Below, piece after piece: positions 17,218 through 27,200 of a stretch of DNA of 64,000 nucleotides (positions are counted from its first letter, which is position 1; each line of letters begins with the position of its first letter). The DNA is taken from positions 558,001 to 622,000 of the forward strand of contig CAWEHB010000005.1 of NCBI GenBank assembly GCA_963808705.1, in the 5' to 3' direction. A program made the position numbers and the translations under genes. The notes beneath the pieces are model-generated. The model searched no databases. It was not told the origin of the DNA and worked only from the letters and a program-made list of their open reading frames with translations. This DNA comes from JASHPR01 sp963808705. GTDB taxonomy: Bacteria > Actinomycetota > Actinomycetes > Streptosporangiales > Streptosporangiaceae.

Positions 17218-18719
17218 CACCACCTCCAGCGCGTCTGCGCGACGATCTCGTCCGCGCTCACGCCGGCGAACAGCTCGGCCTCGGCGCGGCGCACCGCGAG
17301 GAACGCCTCGAACAGGGGGTCCCCCATCGCCTGGCGCAGGACCGGGCTGCGCTCCAGGTGGCCGGCCGCCTCCGGCAGGGTCTGGGGCAGCCTGCGGATT
17401 CCGCGGCCGGCGAGCTCATCGGCGGTCAGGCCCGCCGGGTCACCGTCGATGTCGGCCGGGAGCCCGGGGGCGGACCGGATCCCGTCCAGCCCGGCGGCTA
17501 TCACCGAGCCGACCACCAGGTACGGGTTGGCCGACAGGTCGAAGCACTTGATCTCGAGGTTGGCCCGGATGTCCTGCTCGCCGGCTGAGCCGGTCACCAG
17601 GCGGAGGGCCGCCTCCCGGTTCTCCCGCCCCCAGCACTGGAAGACGCCCGCCCAGTGCGAGGGCACCAGGCGCAGGTAGCTGGCCACGCTCGGCGCGCCG
17701 ACCGCGGCCAGCGCGGGCAGTTCGGCGAGGACGCCGGCCGCGAACGCCTCGCCGTCGCGGGTGAGGCCGTGCCGGCCGGGCCCGCCCGCGAACAGGTTCT
17801 GCCCGTCCCGCCAGACGCTGAGGTGGACATGCCCGCCGTTGCCGACCGCCCCGGCGGCAACCGACGGCGCAAAGGACGCCTGGAAGCCGTGCCGCGCCGA
17901 CACCGCGCGGATGGTCTGCCGGACGAGCACGCTGTCGTCGGCCGCCCCGACGGGATCGGCGGTGGCCACGGAGATCTCAAGCTGGCCCGCGGCATACTCC
18001 GGATGGAACTGCTCGACGGTGACTCCCTGGCGCTCCAGCGCCTCGACGACCTCGCGGCCGTAGTCGGAGAGCTCGACCACCCGGGTCATGCCGTAGGCCG
18101 GGCCGGTGCAGGCCGGCCTGAAGCGCCCGCCGTCCTCGGTGCCGACCGCCCATTCCACCTCGAAGCTCATCTGCAGGTCCAGGCCGTGCTCGAGGGCCTG
18201 GGTGGTCATGCGGCGGGCGAACGACCGCTGGCAGCCGGCGTAGACCTGCCCCTCCTGTGTGTAACGGTCGACCGGCGCCCAGGCCCAGCCGGGCTGTCCC
18301 GCGAGCGCGGTGATCCGCTCCAGGTCGGGGACCAGCCGCAGGTCGCCGCCGGGGCCGCCGATGTGCTTGCTCGTGGTGATGGCGTCGTTGACGAGGAAGA
18401 CGTCGAACACCGGCGACATCCCGACGCCCCAGCCGGCGGCGCGCTCCAGCCGTCCCAGCGGGATGGTCTTGGCCCGTGCGATGCCGGCGTTGTCGACCCA
18501 GCACAGTGCCACCATCGTGACGCCCGCGTCGGCGAGCCGCGGGCCTACCGGCCCGGCCCGGCTGGTCCGCTCGGCCCGCAGCGCGGCGTCCAGTACCACG
18601 GGGCCCAGCGCCGCAGGGCCCGCCGCAGGGGCGATGATGGCCTCCCCTGCTCCGGGCGCCGCGTCTGCTGCGCCCATGACCACTACTGTCCCGGACAGGC
18701 TGCGGATTTGATGCGCCAT
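17217..18719 (-). CDS. Glutamine-synthetase-like gamma-glutamyl ligase
   Basis: A 500-residue GS-family protein. Catalytic elements are visible: FEVEW (metal Glu), GNGGHVHLSV (metal/ATP region), SHWAGVFQCWGRENREAALR (substrate and ATP Arg), and NLEIKCFDLSANPYLV near the C-terminus. It is more divergent than housekeeping GlnA and lacks the adenylylation Tyr loop in recognisable form. It therefore resembles the PuuA/IpuC/FluG group that ligates glutamate to amines. The start is uncertain: ATG 18719 has no clear ribosome site and ATG 18677 is possible. It sits 11 bases after the hydroxylase medium subunit in one operon, pointing to an amine or N-heterocycle pathway. Confidence 0.82.
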   Translation of the reverse strand: MAHQIRSLSGTVVVMGAADAAPGAGEAIIAPAAGPAALGPVVLDAALRAERTSRAGPVGPRLADAGVTMVALCWVDNAGIARAKTIPLGRLERAAGWGVGMSPVFDVFLVNDAITTSKHIGGPGGDLRLVPDLERITALAGQPGWAWAPVDRYTQEGQVYAGCQRSFARRMTTQALEHGLDLQMSFEVEWAVGTEDGGRFRPACTGPAYGMTRVVELSDYGREVVEALERQGVTVEQFHPEYAAGQLEISVATADPVGAADDSVLVRQTIRAVSARHGFQASFAPSVAAGAVGNGGHVHLSVWRDGQNLFAGGPGRHGLTRDGEAFAAGVLAELPALAAVGAPSVASYLRLVPSHWAGVFQCWGRENREAALRLVTGSAGEQDIRANLEIKCFDLSANPYLVVGSVIAAGLDGIRSAPGLPADIDGDPAGLTADELAGRGIRRLPQTLPEAAGHLERSPVLRQAMGDPLFEAFLAVRRAEAELFAGVSADEIVAQTRWRW

Positions 18720-18730
18720 AGATCGGCTGA

Positions 18731-19536
18731 TCAGGTGCGGTGCTCGAGGGCGCGCCTGGTCAGGACGCGGGCCAGGTGCCGGCGGTAGTCACGGTCGGCA
18801 TGCACGTCCTCGCCCGGCTCGGTTCCCTCGGCCGCGAGCTCGGCGGCCTCGGCCGCGCTGGCGCCGTCGGCCATGGCCTGCTCGGCGGCGCGGGCGCGCA
18901 GCGGCGTGGGCCCCATGTTCGCCAGCGCGATGCGGCCGTCGACGGCCGCCGCGCCGACGATGGCCCAGTCGCTGGCCCGCCGCACGAACTTCTGGTAACC
19001 CCAGGCCGCGCCCGGCCTGCGCGGCACGCGGACCGTGGTGATCAGCTCGCCGGGCTCCAGGCTGGTCTCGAAGAACCCGGCGAAGAAGTCCTCCGCGGCG
19101 ACGTTCCTGGTCCCGGCCTGGCCGAGCACGTCGACCGATCCGCCCAGCGCGACCAGCGCCATCGGCAGGTCGGCCGCGGGATCGGCGTGAGCCAGCGAGC
19201 CGCCGATCGTGCCCCGATGCCGGATCTGCGGATCGCCCACCAGCGAGGCGGAGCGGGCGAGCAGCGGCGCGTCGGCCCGGGCCAGGTCGGAGGCGGCCAG
19301 GGTGGCGTGCGGCGTGGCCGCGCCGATCACGAGCTCGCCGCCCTCGGCCCGGATCCCGATCAGCTCGGTCAGCCTGCCGATGTCGATGAGCACCGAGGGG
19401 GCGGCCAGGCGCAGCTTCATCATCGGCAGCAGCGAGTGGCCGCCGGCCAGCAGCTTCGCCTCGTCGCCGAAGCTGTCGAGCAGGTCCAGCGCATGCGTCG
19501 TGGATTCGGCGGCGACGTAGTCGAACGGCGCGGGGA

Positions 19537-19540
<4 letters not shown>
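18731..19540 (-). CDS. Molybdenum hydroxylase FAD-binding medium subunit (CoxM-like)
   Basis: A 269-residue FAD protein of the CO-dehydrogenase/xanthine-dehydrogenase medium-subunit family. It shows the FAD-contact motifs AGGHSLLPMMKLR (around residues 32-44) and a TIGGSLAHADPAADLP segment (about 111-126). It carries electrons from the Fe-S subunit to an acceptor. The GTG at 19540 overlaps the Fe-S subunit stop by four bases. Length is slightly under the usual 280-290. Confidence 0.9.
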
Positions 19541-20076
<536 letters not shown>

Positions 20077-22362
20077 CTATGCATTCTCCTTTGCGGCTTG
20101 CAGGGCCTGCCAGACCCGCTGCGGCGAGGCAGGCATGTCGATGTGCCGGACGCCGAGGTGGGCGAGCGCGTCGATGATCGCGTTCTGCACGGCGGGGGTG
20201 GCGCCGATCGAGCCCGCCTCGCCGATGCCCTTGACGCCGAGCGGGTTGTAGCTGGTCAGGGTCTGCATGTCGGCCAGCTCGAAGCTCGGCACCTCGGTGG
20301 CCGACAGGAACGGGTAGTCGGCGAAGCTCGCGGTCAGCGGGTTGCCGTCGCCGTCGTACACGACCTCCTCGACAAAGGCCTGCGCCGCGCCCTGGGCGAT
20401 GCCGCCGTGCCGCTGGCCCTCGGCCAGCAGCGGGTTGAGCACGAACCCGGCGTCGTCCACGGTCACCATCCGGCGCAGCACCACCTTGCCGGTCTCGGTG
20501 TCCACCTCGACGACCGCGACGTGCGACCCGAACGGGAAGGTCGCGCCCGGCGCGGTGAACACGGTGCGCACGATCAGCCGTTCGTCCTCGGCCAGGTGGG
20601 CCAGGGGCACCGCGGCGTCCGGGTCGCCGGCCACCTCGAACGCGCTGCGCTCGACGTCGAAGCGCAGGTCCGCCGGGTTGGCCTCGAGTTCATCGGCGGC
20701 GCGCTCCCGCGCGACCTCGATCAGCTCCTGCGCGGCCTGCCGCACCGCGGAGCCGCCGTGCTGCAGGCTGCGCGAGCCGCCGGTGCCGCCGCCCTCGGGG
20801 ATCAGGTCGGTGTCCCCCCACTTCAGCGTGATCTTGTCCACGGGGATGCCGAGTTCGTCGCTGGCCAGCATGGCCCAGGCGGTCGCGTGGCCCTGGCCGT
20901 GCGGGGAGGTGCCGGTGAGGATCGTCGCGGTCCCGTCGGGATGAACCTCGACGGTGGCATTCTCCTGCGGCGGCGCCTCCTCGCCGTCGCCCATGCCGGT
21001 GATCTCGACGTAACTGGCCAGGCCGATCCCGAGCGCGACCGCGTCGCCGCGGGCGCGGCGCTCGGCCTGGTCCTGGCGCAGTTCGTGGTAGCCGGCCGCG
21101 GCGAGCACCTTGTCCAGGGCGGCGGCGTAGTCGCCGGTGTCGTAGAGAGCCCCGAACTTGGTCCGGTGCGGCTCGGTGAACTTCGGCAGCAGGTTGCGCC
21201 GCCGCAGTTCGGCCGGGTCCATCCCGATCTCCGCGGCGAACAGGTCCATGGCCCGCTCGATCGCGGCGCTGGCCTCGGGCAGGCCCGCGCCGCGGTAGGC
21301 GCCGATCGGCGTGGTCGTGGTGACCACGCTCTTGGCCACGGACTCGGCCTGCGGGATCGCGTACGGGCCCGGCGTCATCAGGATGGTCAGGAACGGCAGC
21401 ATGGCGCCGATCCGGACCTGAGCCCCGGAGTCCTGGACGATCTCCAGGCGGTAGGCCAGCACGGTCCCGTCCCGCCTGCCGCCGATCGTGACCGTCTGCT
21501 GCTGAGCCCGGCCGTGCGTCATCGCGACCAGGTTCTCGTACCTGGTCTCGGTCCACCGCGCGGGACGGCCGAGCCGCCTCGCCACCCAGGCCACCAGGGC
21601 GTGCTCGGGGTCGGCGCCGAACTTCGCGCCGAAGGCACCGCCCACGTCGGGAGTGATGACGCGTACCTGCTCGGCCGGCAGGCCCAGCAGCCGGGCCAGG
21701 CCCGCCTTGGTGCCCTGTGCGCCCTGGTTCGGTATCCACGCGGTCAGCCGCCCGCCGGAATCCCAGGCGGCTGCGGCGGCCCTGGTCTCCATCGGGGCGG
21801 GCGCGACGCGCTGGTTCAGGATCGTCCGGGTGGTGACGACCTCGCATTCGTCGAACAGGTGCTCGTCGAGCTGGCTGGCGTCGCCGAAGTTCGCGGCCAC
21901 GTTGGTGCCCGCCTCCTCGTAGAGGAGCACCTGGCCGGAGGCCGCGTCGACGAGGTCGATCACCGCGGGCAGCGGGTCGTAGTCGACGTCCACGAGCTCC
22001 ACGGCGTCCTCGCCCTGGTAGGCCTGCTCGGTGACCACGATGGCCACGGGATCGCCGACGTAGCGGACCTTGTCCGACGCCAGGACGGGCCGGGCCATCT
22101 GCTGGTTGAACATGGGCCCCGGCTTGATCGGGGCCAGGTCGCCGAGATCGGCGGCCGTGAACGCGGCGACCACCCCCGGGGCCGACAGCGCCGCGCTGAC
22201 GTCGATGCCGGCGATCCTGGCGTGAGCGACCGGGGAGCGGACGAAGAACACGTGGCAGGCACCGGCCAGGCGCTCGTCCACGACGTCCTCGGTGTAGACG
22301 CCGCCGCTGGTCAGAAAGCGCGGGTCCTCCGTCCGTAGGACGCGCGTGCCCAGGATGCTCAC
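20077..22362 (-). CDS. Molybdenum hydroxylase large (molybdopterin) subunit, form-II/xanthine-dehydrogenase-like
   Basis: A 761-residue molybdopterin-binding subunit. The active-site loop reads AYRGAGL, the form-II type, not the AYxCSFR of true aerobic CO dehydrogenase, so CO oxidation should not be assumed. Other family elements are GGAFGAKFG, a GQGHAT molybdopterin motif and the catalytic Glu context VKGIGEAGSIGA near the C-terminus. Enzymes of this group hydroxylate aromatic N-heterocycles, purines or aldehydes. GTG 22362 has GAGGGGAG about ten bases upstream. It is first in the minus-strand operon with the small and medium subunits, ligase, amidohydrolases and MarR. Confidence 0.9.
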   Translation of the reverse strand: MSILGTRVLRTEDPRFLTSGGVYTEDVVDERLAGACHVFFVRSPVAHARIAGIDVSAALSAPGVVAAFTAADLGDLAPIKPGPMFNQQMARPVLASDKVRYVGDPVAIVVTEQAYQGEDAVELVDVDYDPLPAVIDLVDAASGQVLLYEEAGTNVAANFGDASQLDEHLFDECEVVTTRTILNQRVAPAPMETRAAAAAWDSGGRLTAWIPNQGAQGTKAGLARLLGLPAEQVRVITPDVGGAFGAKFGADPEHALVAWVARRLGRPARWTETRYENLVAMTHGRAQQQTVTIGGRRDGTVLAYRLEIVQDSGAQVRIGAMLPFLTILMTPGPYAIPQAESVAKSVVTTTTPIGAYRGAGLPEASAAIERAMDLFAAEIGMDPAELRRRNLLPKFTEPHRTKFGALYDTGDYAAALDKVLAAAGYHELRQDQAERRARGDAVALGIGLASYVEITGMGDGEEAPPQENATVEVHPDGTATILTGTSPHGQGHATAWAMLASDELGIPVDKITLKWGDTDLIPEGGGTGGSRSLQHGGSAVRQAAQELIEVARERAADELEANPADLRFDVERSAFEVAGDPDAAVPLAHLAEDERLIVRTVFTAPGATFPFGSHVAVVEVDTETGKVVLRRMVTVDDAGFVLNPLLAEGQRHGGIAQGAAQAFVEEVVYDGDGNPLTASFADYPFLSATEVPSFELADMQTLTSYNPLGVKGIGEAGSIGATPAVQNAIIDALAHLGVRHIDMPASPQRVWQALQAAKENA

Positions 22363-22974
22363 CGGCGATCAGCTCCCCTCGAACCCGGCGCCGCCACCTC
22401 AACGGGTCGGCCTGCCGCACTGCAGTGCTCTTCGCGGCGCCCGGGGACCGGATGGGTCGGCTGGCGACCGAACGCGGCTGCGCACCTACAGATGATCGTG
22501 CCCTGTCGCGCTCCGGAAGGTCAAACCGAGCGGCCGCCGCGAAGGCGCTGGTCGGCTGGTATGCCCGGCAGGCCGGGGGTCGGTTCGCCGGGCTGCGGGA
22601 CTCCCCGCCGAATGTTCCGCAACCCGGTGAACCGCCGGCCCGCCGGAGCCGTTACAGGCACTGTGCGTGTCCGGACAACTGCGCGGTCGGCGCTGGCCGT
22701 CAGGACCAGCGGACCGCAGTATGTTATAATAACTTATACTAGGGTAAGTACAATTACAAGAGTTTTACGACATAAGATACGGAGATTCCCGTTGATCCGG
22801 TTTGGGAAGCCTGTGGCTCCTGGGAGCACGCCCGCCGGGAATCGGGGCGGCCCGGGCGGCGTTGCAACCCGTGGCGGCGGGCCAGGCCCGCCCGGAAATG
22901 GGTTTCCCGGCTCGGGCTCGCGCGGCTAGCATCGAGTTCCTGCCCTAGGTTCAAGTCAAGATCGGAAGTCAGTC
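22363..22974. other. Divergent intergenic region with an AT-rich promoter island
   Basis: About 610 bases separate the hydroxylase operon from the MFS gene. The GC-rich left half shows open frames but no convincing protein. From 22718 to 22790 the composition becomes strikingly AT-rich. It holds a perfect TATAAT at 22725-22730 inside the palindrome GTTAT-A-ATAAC (22723-22733). No RNA gene was recognised. The region most likely carries the operon promoter and that of the MFS gene. Confidence 0.55.
22723..22733. promoter_or_regulatory. Palindrome GTTAT-A-ATAAC containing TATAAT
   Basis: A perfect 5-1-5 inverted repeat overlaps a consensus -10 hexamer. Outer partial arms AGTAT (22719-22723) and ATACT (22736-22740) extend the symmetry loosely. 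This is consistent with a repressor site over a promoter for the downstream MFS gene, although the long leader of about 240 bases leaves that open. Confidence 0.4.
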
Positions 22975-24285
22975 ATGCTTGCGCGCGCGGTCGTGCGCCG
23001 CTTTCCCGTGCTTGCCTACCGCGACTTCCGGTTGCTGCTGGCCGACCGGCTGCTGGCGCCGGCGGCCTTCGCCTTCTCGCTGGTCGGCGTCTCGTTCGCG
23101 GTGCTGTACGCGACCGGGTCCACCGCCGATCTCTCCTACGTCCTGGCCGCGCAGATCGCGCCCTCGCTGGTCTTTGCGCTGATCGGCGGGGTCATCGCGG
23201 ACCGGGTCCCGCCGCAGTGGGTGATCGTGGCCGGCAACGTGATGATCGCGCTCGGCGAGGGGACGTTCGGCGTCCTCGTCCTGGCCGGGCACCCGCAGCT
23301 GTGGCAGATGATCCTGCTCGAGACGCTCACCGGCACCGGCATGGCGATCTTCTATCCGGCCTCGCAGGCGCTGCTGCCCAGGCTGGTGCCTGGCGAGCTG
23401 GTGCAGGAAGCCAGCGCCATCAGCCGCCTCGCGATGAACGGGGGCCAGATGGGCGGGGCCGCGATCGCCGGCCTGTGCGTCGCGGCGTTCGGCCCGGGCT
23501 GGGCGCTTGCGGTGTGCGGTGCCGGCACGCTGGTCTCGGTTCCGCTGCTGCTGAGCATCCGGGTGGCCGGCAGCGCGCGCGCTGGCGACACGGGACTGCT
23601 CCACGACCTGCGGGACGGCTGGTCGGAGTTCCGCTCGCACACCTGGCTGTGGGTGATCGTGGCGCAATTCGGCGTGGTCCTCATGGCGTGGTACGGGGCG
23701 TTCCAGATCCTCGGGCCGGTGGTCGCGAATGCGCACCTCGGCGGTCCGGCAGCGTGGGGGGCGATCACCGCCGCCGACTCCGTCGGCCTGATCGTGGGCG
23801 GCATCGTCTCGCTGCTGTTCACGCCGCGGCGGCCGATGCTGTTCGTGGTCGCGATCGGCGCGGCGATAGCGGTCGCGCCGCTCGCGCTCGCGATGCTCTG
23901 GCCGCTCCCCCTGGTCTGCCTGGCCTCGTTCGGCCTCGGCATCACGGTGGAGATCATGATGGTGCAGTGGACCGTGGCGCTGGCCAGGAACATCCCGCCG
24001 GACAAGCTGGCCCGGGTGTCCTCCTACGACCTGCTCGGCTCGGTCATGGCCATGCCGGTCGGCGCCCTGATCGCCGGCCCGCTGGCCGCCGCCGTCGGCG
24101 TCTCGGCGACCCAGTACGGCGCGGCCGTGCTGATCATCGTGGCCTCGGCGCTCGCTCTCATCCCGCGCGACGTGCGCACCATGCGGGCGGGCGATGGCCT
24201 GCAGCTGGATGCGGTACTAGCGGACGCGGGCGATCAGGAGACCAGCTCGGCTTCGCCGGTGAACGTCGCCCACATCGCCGCGTAG
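22975..24285 (+). CDS. MFS exporter (EntS/MFS_3-like)
   Basis: A 436-residue membrane protein with about 12 hydrophobic segments and a cytoplasmic start MLARAVVRRFPVLAYRDFR, typical of the MFS_3 (enterobactin-exporter-like) group. A basic loop between helices 2 and 3 is DRVPPQW, and a DTGLLHDLRDGWSEFR linker joins the two halves. Substrate unknown; drug or siderophore efflux is common in the group. The C-terminal 17 codons overlap the end of the convergent ABC exporter gene by 52 bases. The start at 22975 lacks a strong ribosome site. Confidence 0.85.
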   Translation: MLARAVVRRFPVLAYRDFRLLLADRLLAPAAFAFSLVGVSFAVLYATGSTADLSYVLAAQIAPSLVFALIGGVIADRVPPQWVIVAGNVMIALGEGTFGVLVLAGHPQLWQMILLETLTGTGMAIFYPASQALLPRLVPGELVQEASAISRLAMNGGQMGGAAIAGLCVAAFGPGWALAVCGAGTLVSVPLLLSIRVAGSARAGDTGLLHDLRDGWSEFRSHTWLWVIVAQFGVVLMAWYGAFQILGPVVANAHLGGPAAWGAITAADSVGLIVGGIVSLLFTPRRPMLFVVAIGAAIAVAPLALAMLWPLPLVCLASFGLGITVEIMMVQWTVALARNIPPDKLARVSSYDLLGSVMAMPVGALIAGPLAAAVGVSATQYGAAVLIIVASALALIPRDVRTMRAGDGLQLDAVLADAGDQETSSASPVNVAHIAA

Positions 24286-27200
24286 GCGCCGTCGGCGGTC
24301 AGCAGCTCGGCGTGGGTCCCGGTCTCGGCCACCTGGCCCGACTCCATCACGATGATCCGGTCGGCCCGCGCCGCCGTGGTGAGCCGGTGCGCGACCACGA
24401 GGGTGGTGCGCCGCGCCGAGAGCTGCTCGGTCGCCCGGGTGACCGCCGCCTCGGCGGCCAGGTCCAGGGCCGCGGTGGCCTCGTCCAGCAGCAGGATGGC
24501 CGGATCCACCAGGTAGGCACGCGCGAGGGCGATCAGCTGGCGCTGCCCGGCCGAGAGGTTACGGCCGCGTTCCGACACCTCGTGCATGAAGCCTCCGGGC
24601 AGCCTGGCGATCATCTCGATCGCGCCCACGCCCCGGGCCGCGGCCTCGACCTCGGCGTCCGTGGCGTCGGGCAGGCCGTAGGCGATCGCGTCCCGCACCG
24701 TGCCCGGGAAGAGGTAGGACTCCTGTGGCACCACGCCGAGCCGATGCCGGTAGGAGGCCATGTCGTAGTCGCGGACGTCCACCCCGTCCACCAGCAAGCG
24801 GCCCGAGCTGACGTCGTAGAACCGTGCGATGAGCTTGACCAGCGTTGACTTGCCGGCCCCGGTCTGGCCGACCAGCGCCACCGTCTCGCCGGGTGCCACC
24901 GAGAGGTTGACCCCGGCCAGGGCCTCCTGCCGCTGGCCGGGATAGGTGAACCGCAAGTCACGCAGCTCGATCTGGCCGCGGAGGTGGGTCACCGGAACCG
25001 GCGACGCCGCTTCGGGCGTGGACGTCGGGGTGCGCAGCAGGCTCTTGATCCGCTGCAGGCCGACGTTGGCCTGCTGGTAGCCGTCGAAGACCTGGGACAG
25101 CTGCTGGACCGGGGAGAACAGCAGGTCGATGAACAGCAGGTAGGCGATGAGCGACCCGGCGCTGAGCGCCCCGCTGTGCACCTCGCCCGCGGCCACGAAC
25201 AGCACCAGGGCGCCGGCGACGGTCGATAGCGCCTGCACGAACGGGAAGTACAGCGCGATGTAGCGCTGGGCCCGCAGCCGGGTGGTCAGGTAGGCACCGC
25301 TCAGCCCGGCGAACCGGTCCCGGTTCACCTGCTCGCGCCGGTAGGCCTGGGCCACGCGCAAGCCCGCCACGTTCTCCTGCAGGTCCGCGTTGACGACGCT
25401 GACCTTTTCCCTGGCCTCGCCGTATGCCCGCGACGACTTCGCGCGGAAGACCACGGTCGCCGCGACGAGGAACGGGATGATCGCCAGCAGCGTGAGGCCG
25501 AGCCTGAGGTTGATGATGAGCAGCGCGATCAGGACGCCGATGAAGGACAGGCCCGAGTTGACCATGGTGATCAGCCCGGTCTGCAGGAATGAGGACAGCG
25601 CGTCGACGTCGGTGGTCATCCTGGTCATGATCCGGCCGGTGAGCTCGCGCTCGTAGTAGTCAAGCCCGAGCCGCTGCAGCTGCGAGAAGATCTTGACCCG
25701 CAGCGCGTACAGCAGCCGTTCCCCGTTGCGCCCGACCACCACGGTCTGCACCACATTGACCACCCAGTCGGCGGCCACGATCGCCAGCGCGGCCAGCGCG
25801 ATCAGGACGATGGTGTGGAAGGCTCCGGCGAGCACGCCGTTGTCGATCCCGTTGCGGACCAGCAGCGGCATGGCGATGCTGGCCAGCGCGTCCAGGCCGT
25901 CCAGGATCAGGCCGGCGGTCAGCGCGATCGCGAACGGCTTCAGCAGCCTGCGCAGGGTGAAGTGCGGATCGGCCGCCCGCGCCCAGGAGCGGCTGACGTC
26001 CGGGACGTCGTTCGCGGGCGGCAGCGCCGCCACCTTGGCGAGCAGTTCGGGGCTGGGCGGGATCCCGGCCAGCATGCTGGTCGCGGCCCCGCCGCCTCCC
26101 GCGCCGCGCAGGCTGCCGCGCGCGCGGGCGCCGAAGCCGATGCGCATCCCGCCGCTCCCGCCCCCGGGGGCTCCGGGGGCACCGGCCGCGGGCGCAGTGC
26201 CAGCGACGCCGGGCACGGCCGCCCCGGCCCTGCCGTCCGCGGCGCCGTCGGCGGCCGCGGGCCACAGCGACGGCGTCACGCCGCGGGCCGGCGCCGGGCC
26301 GCGGTCCGGCTGGCCGGCCAGGTCCGCCGCGCGGCGGTCCGCGTCGTCGGAGTAGCACCCGAGTTCCCCGGCGTCGATGCCCTCGGCGTCGTCGCCGGGC
26401 CCGGCCAGCAGCAGCCGGTACAGCGGGCACCGGGCGGTCAGTTCGTCGTGGGTTCCGATGTCGACCAGGCGGCCCTCGTCGAGCACCGCGATCCGGTCGG
26501 CGAGCTGCAGCGTGGATCGCCGGTGCGCGATCAGGAGCGTGGTCCGCCCGGCCATGACCCGGCGCAGCGTGGCGTGGATCTGCGCCTCGATCCTGGCGTC
26601 GATGGCCGACGTCGCGTCGTCCAGGACCAGGATGGCCGGGTCGGTGATCAGCGCCCGGGCGAGCGCCACCCGCTGCCGCTGGCCGCCGGACAGCGTCAGG
26701 CCCTGCTCGCCGATGACCGTGTCGTATCCGTCAGCCAGCCCCGTGATGAACTCGTCGGCCTCGGCCGCCCGGGCCGCCGCGAGGACCTGCTCCTGGGTCG
26801 CGTCCGGCCGGCCGTAGGCGATGTTGGCGCGCACGGTGTCGGAGAACAGGAAGCTCTCCTCCATCACCAGCCCGATCGAGGCCCGCAGCGAGTCCAGGGT
26901 GAGGTCGCGGACATCGAGACCGCCGATCCGCACCGCGCCGCCGCGCACGTCGTAAAACCGGGGGAGGAGCAGCGAGATCGTGGACTTGCCTGATCCCGAG
27001 GCGCCGACGACCGCGACCGTCTCGCCCGCCCGCACCCGGAGCGACAGCCCGCGCAAGACCGGCTGCGACGGCACGTACCCGAAGGTGACGTCGTCCAGTT
27101 CGATATCGGGAGTCCCGGGGGGCAGCGCCACCGCGTCCGGCTTCTCGGCCAGCACCGGCCGGGAGTCGATCACCTCATAGACCCGGATCACGCTGGCCCT

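Noticed and set aside
20077..22362. Aerobic carbon monoxide dehydrogenase (form I CoxL)
   Set aside because: The active-site loop reads AYRGAGL, not AYxCSFR, and the operon context is amide/amine chemistry, so a CO-oxidising role is not supported.
22425..22929. Overlapping plus-strand frames upstream of the MFS gene
   Set aside because: Their composition changes with the AT-rich promoter island, and none has a ribosome site or a family-like sequence.
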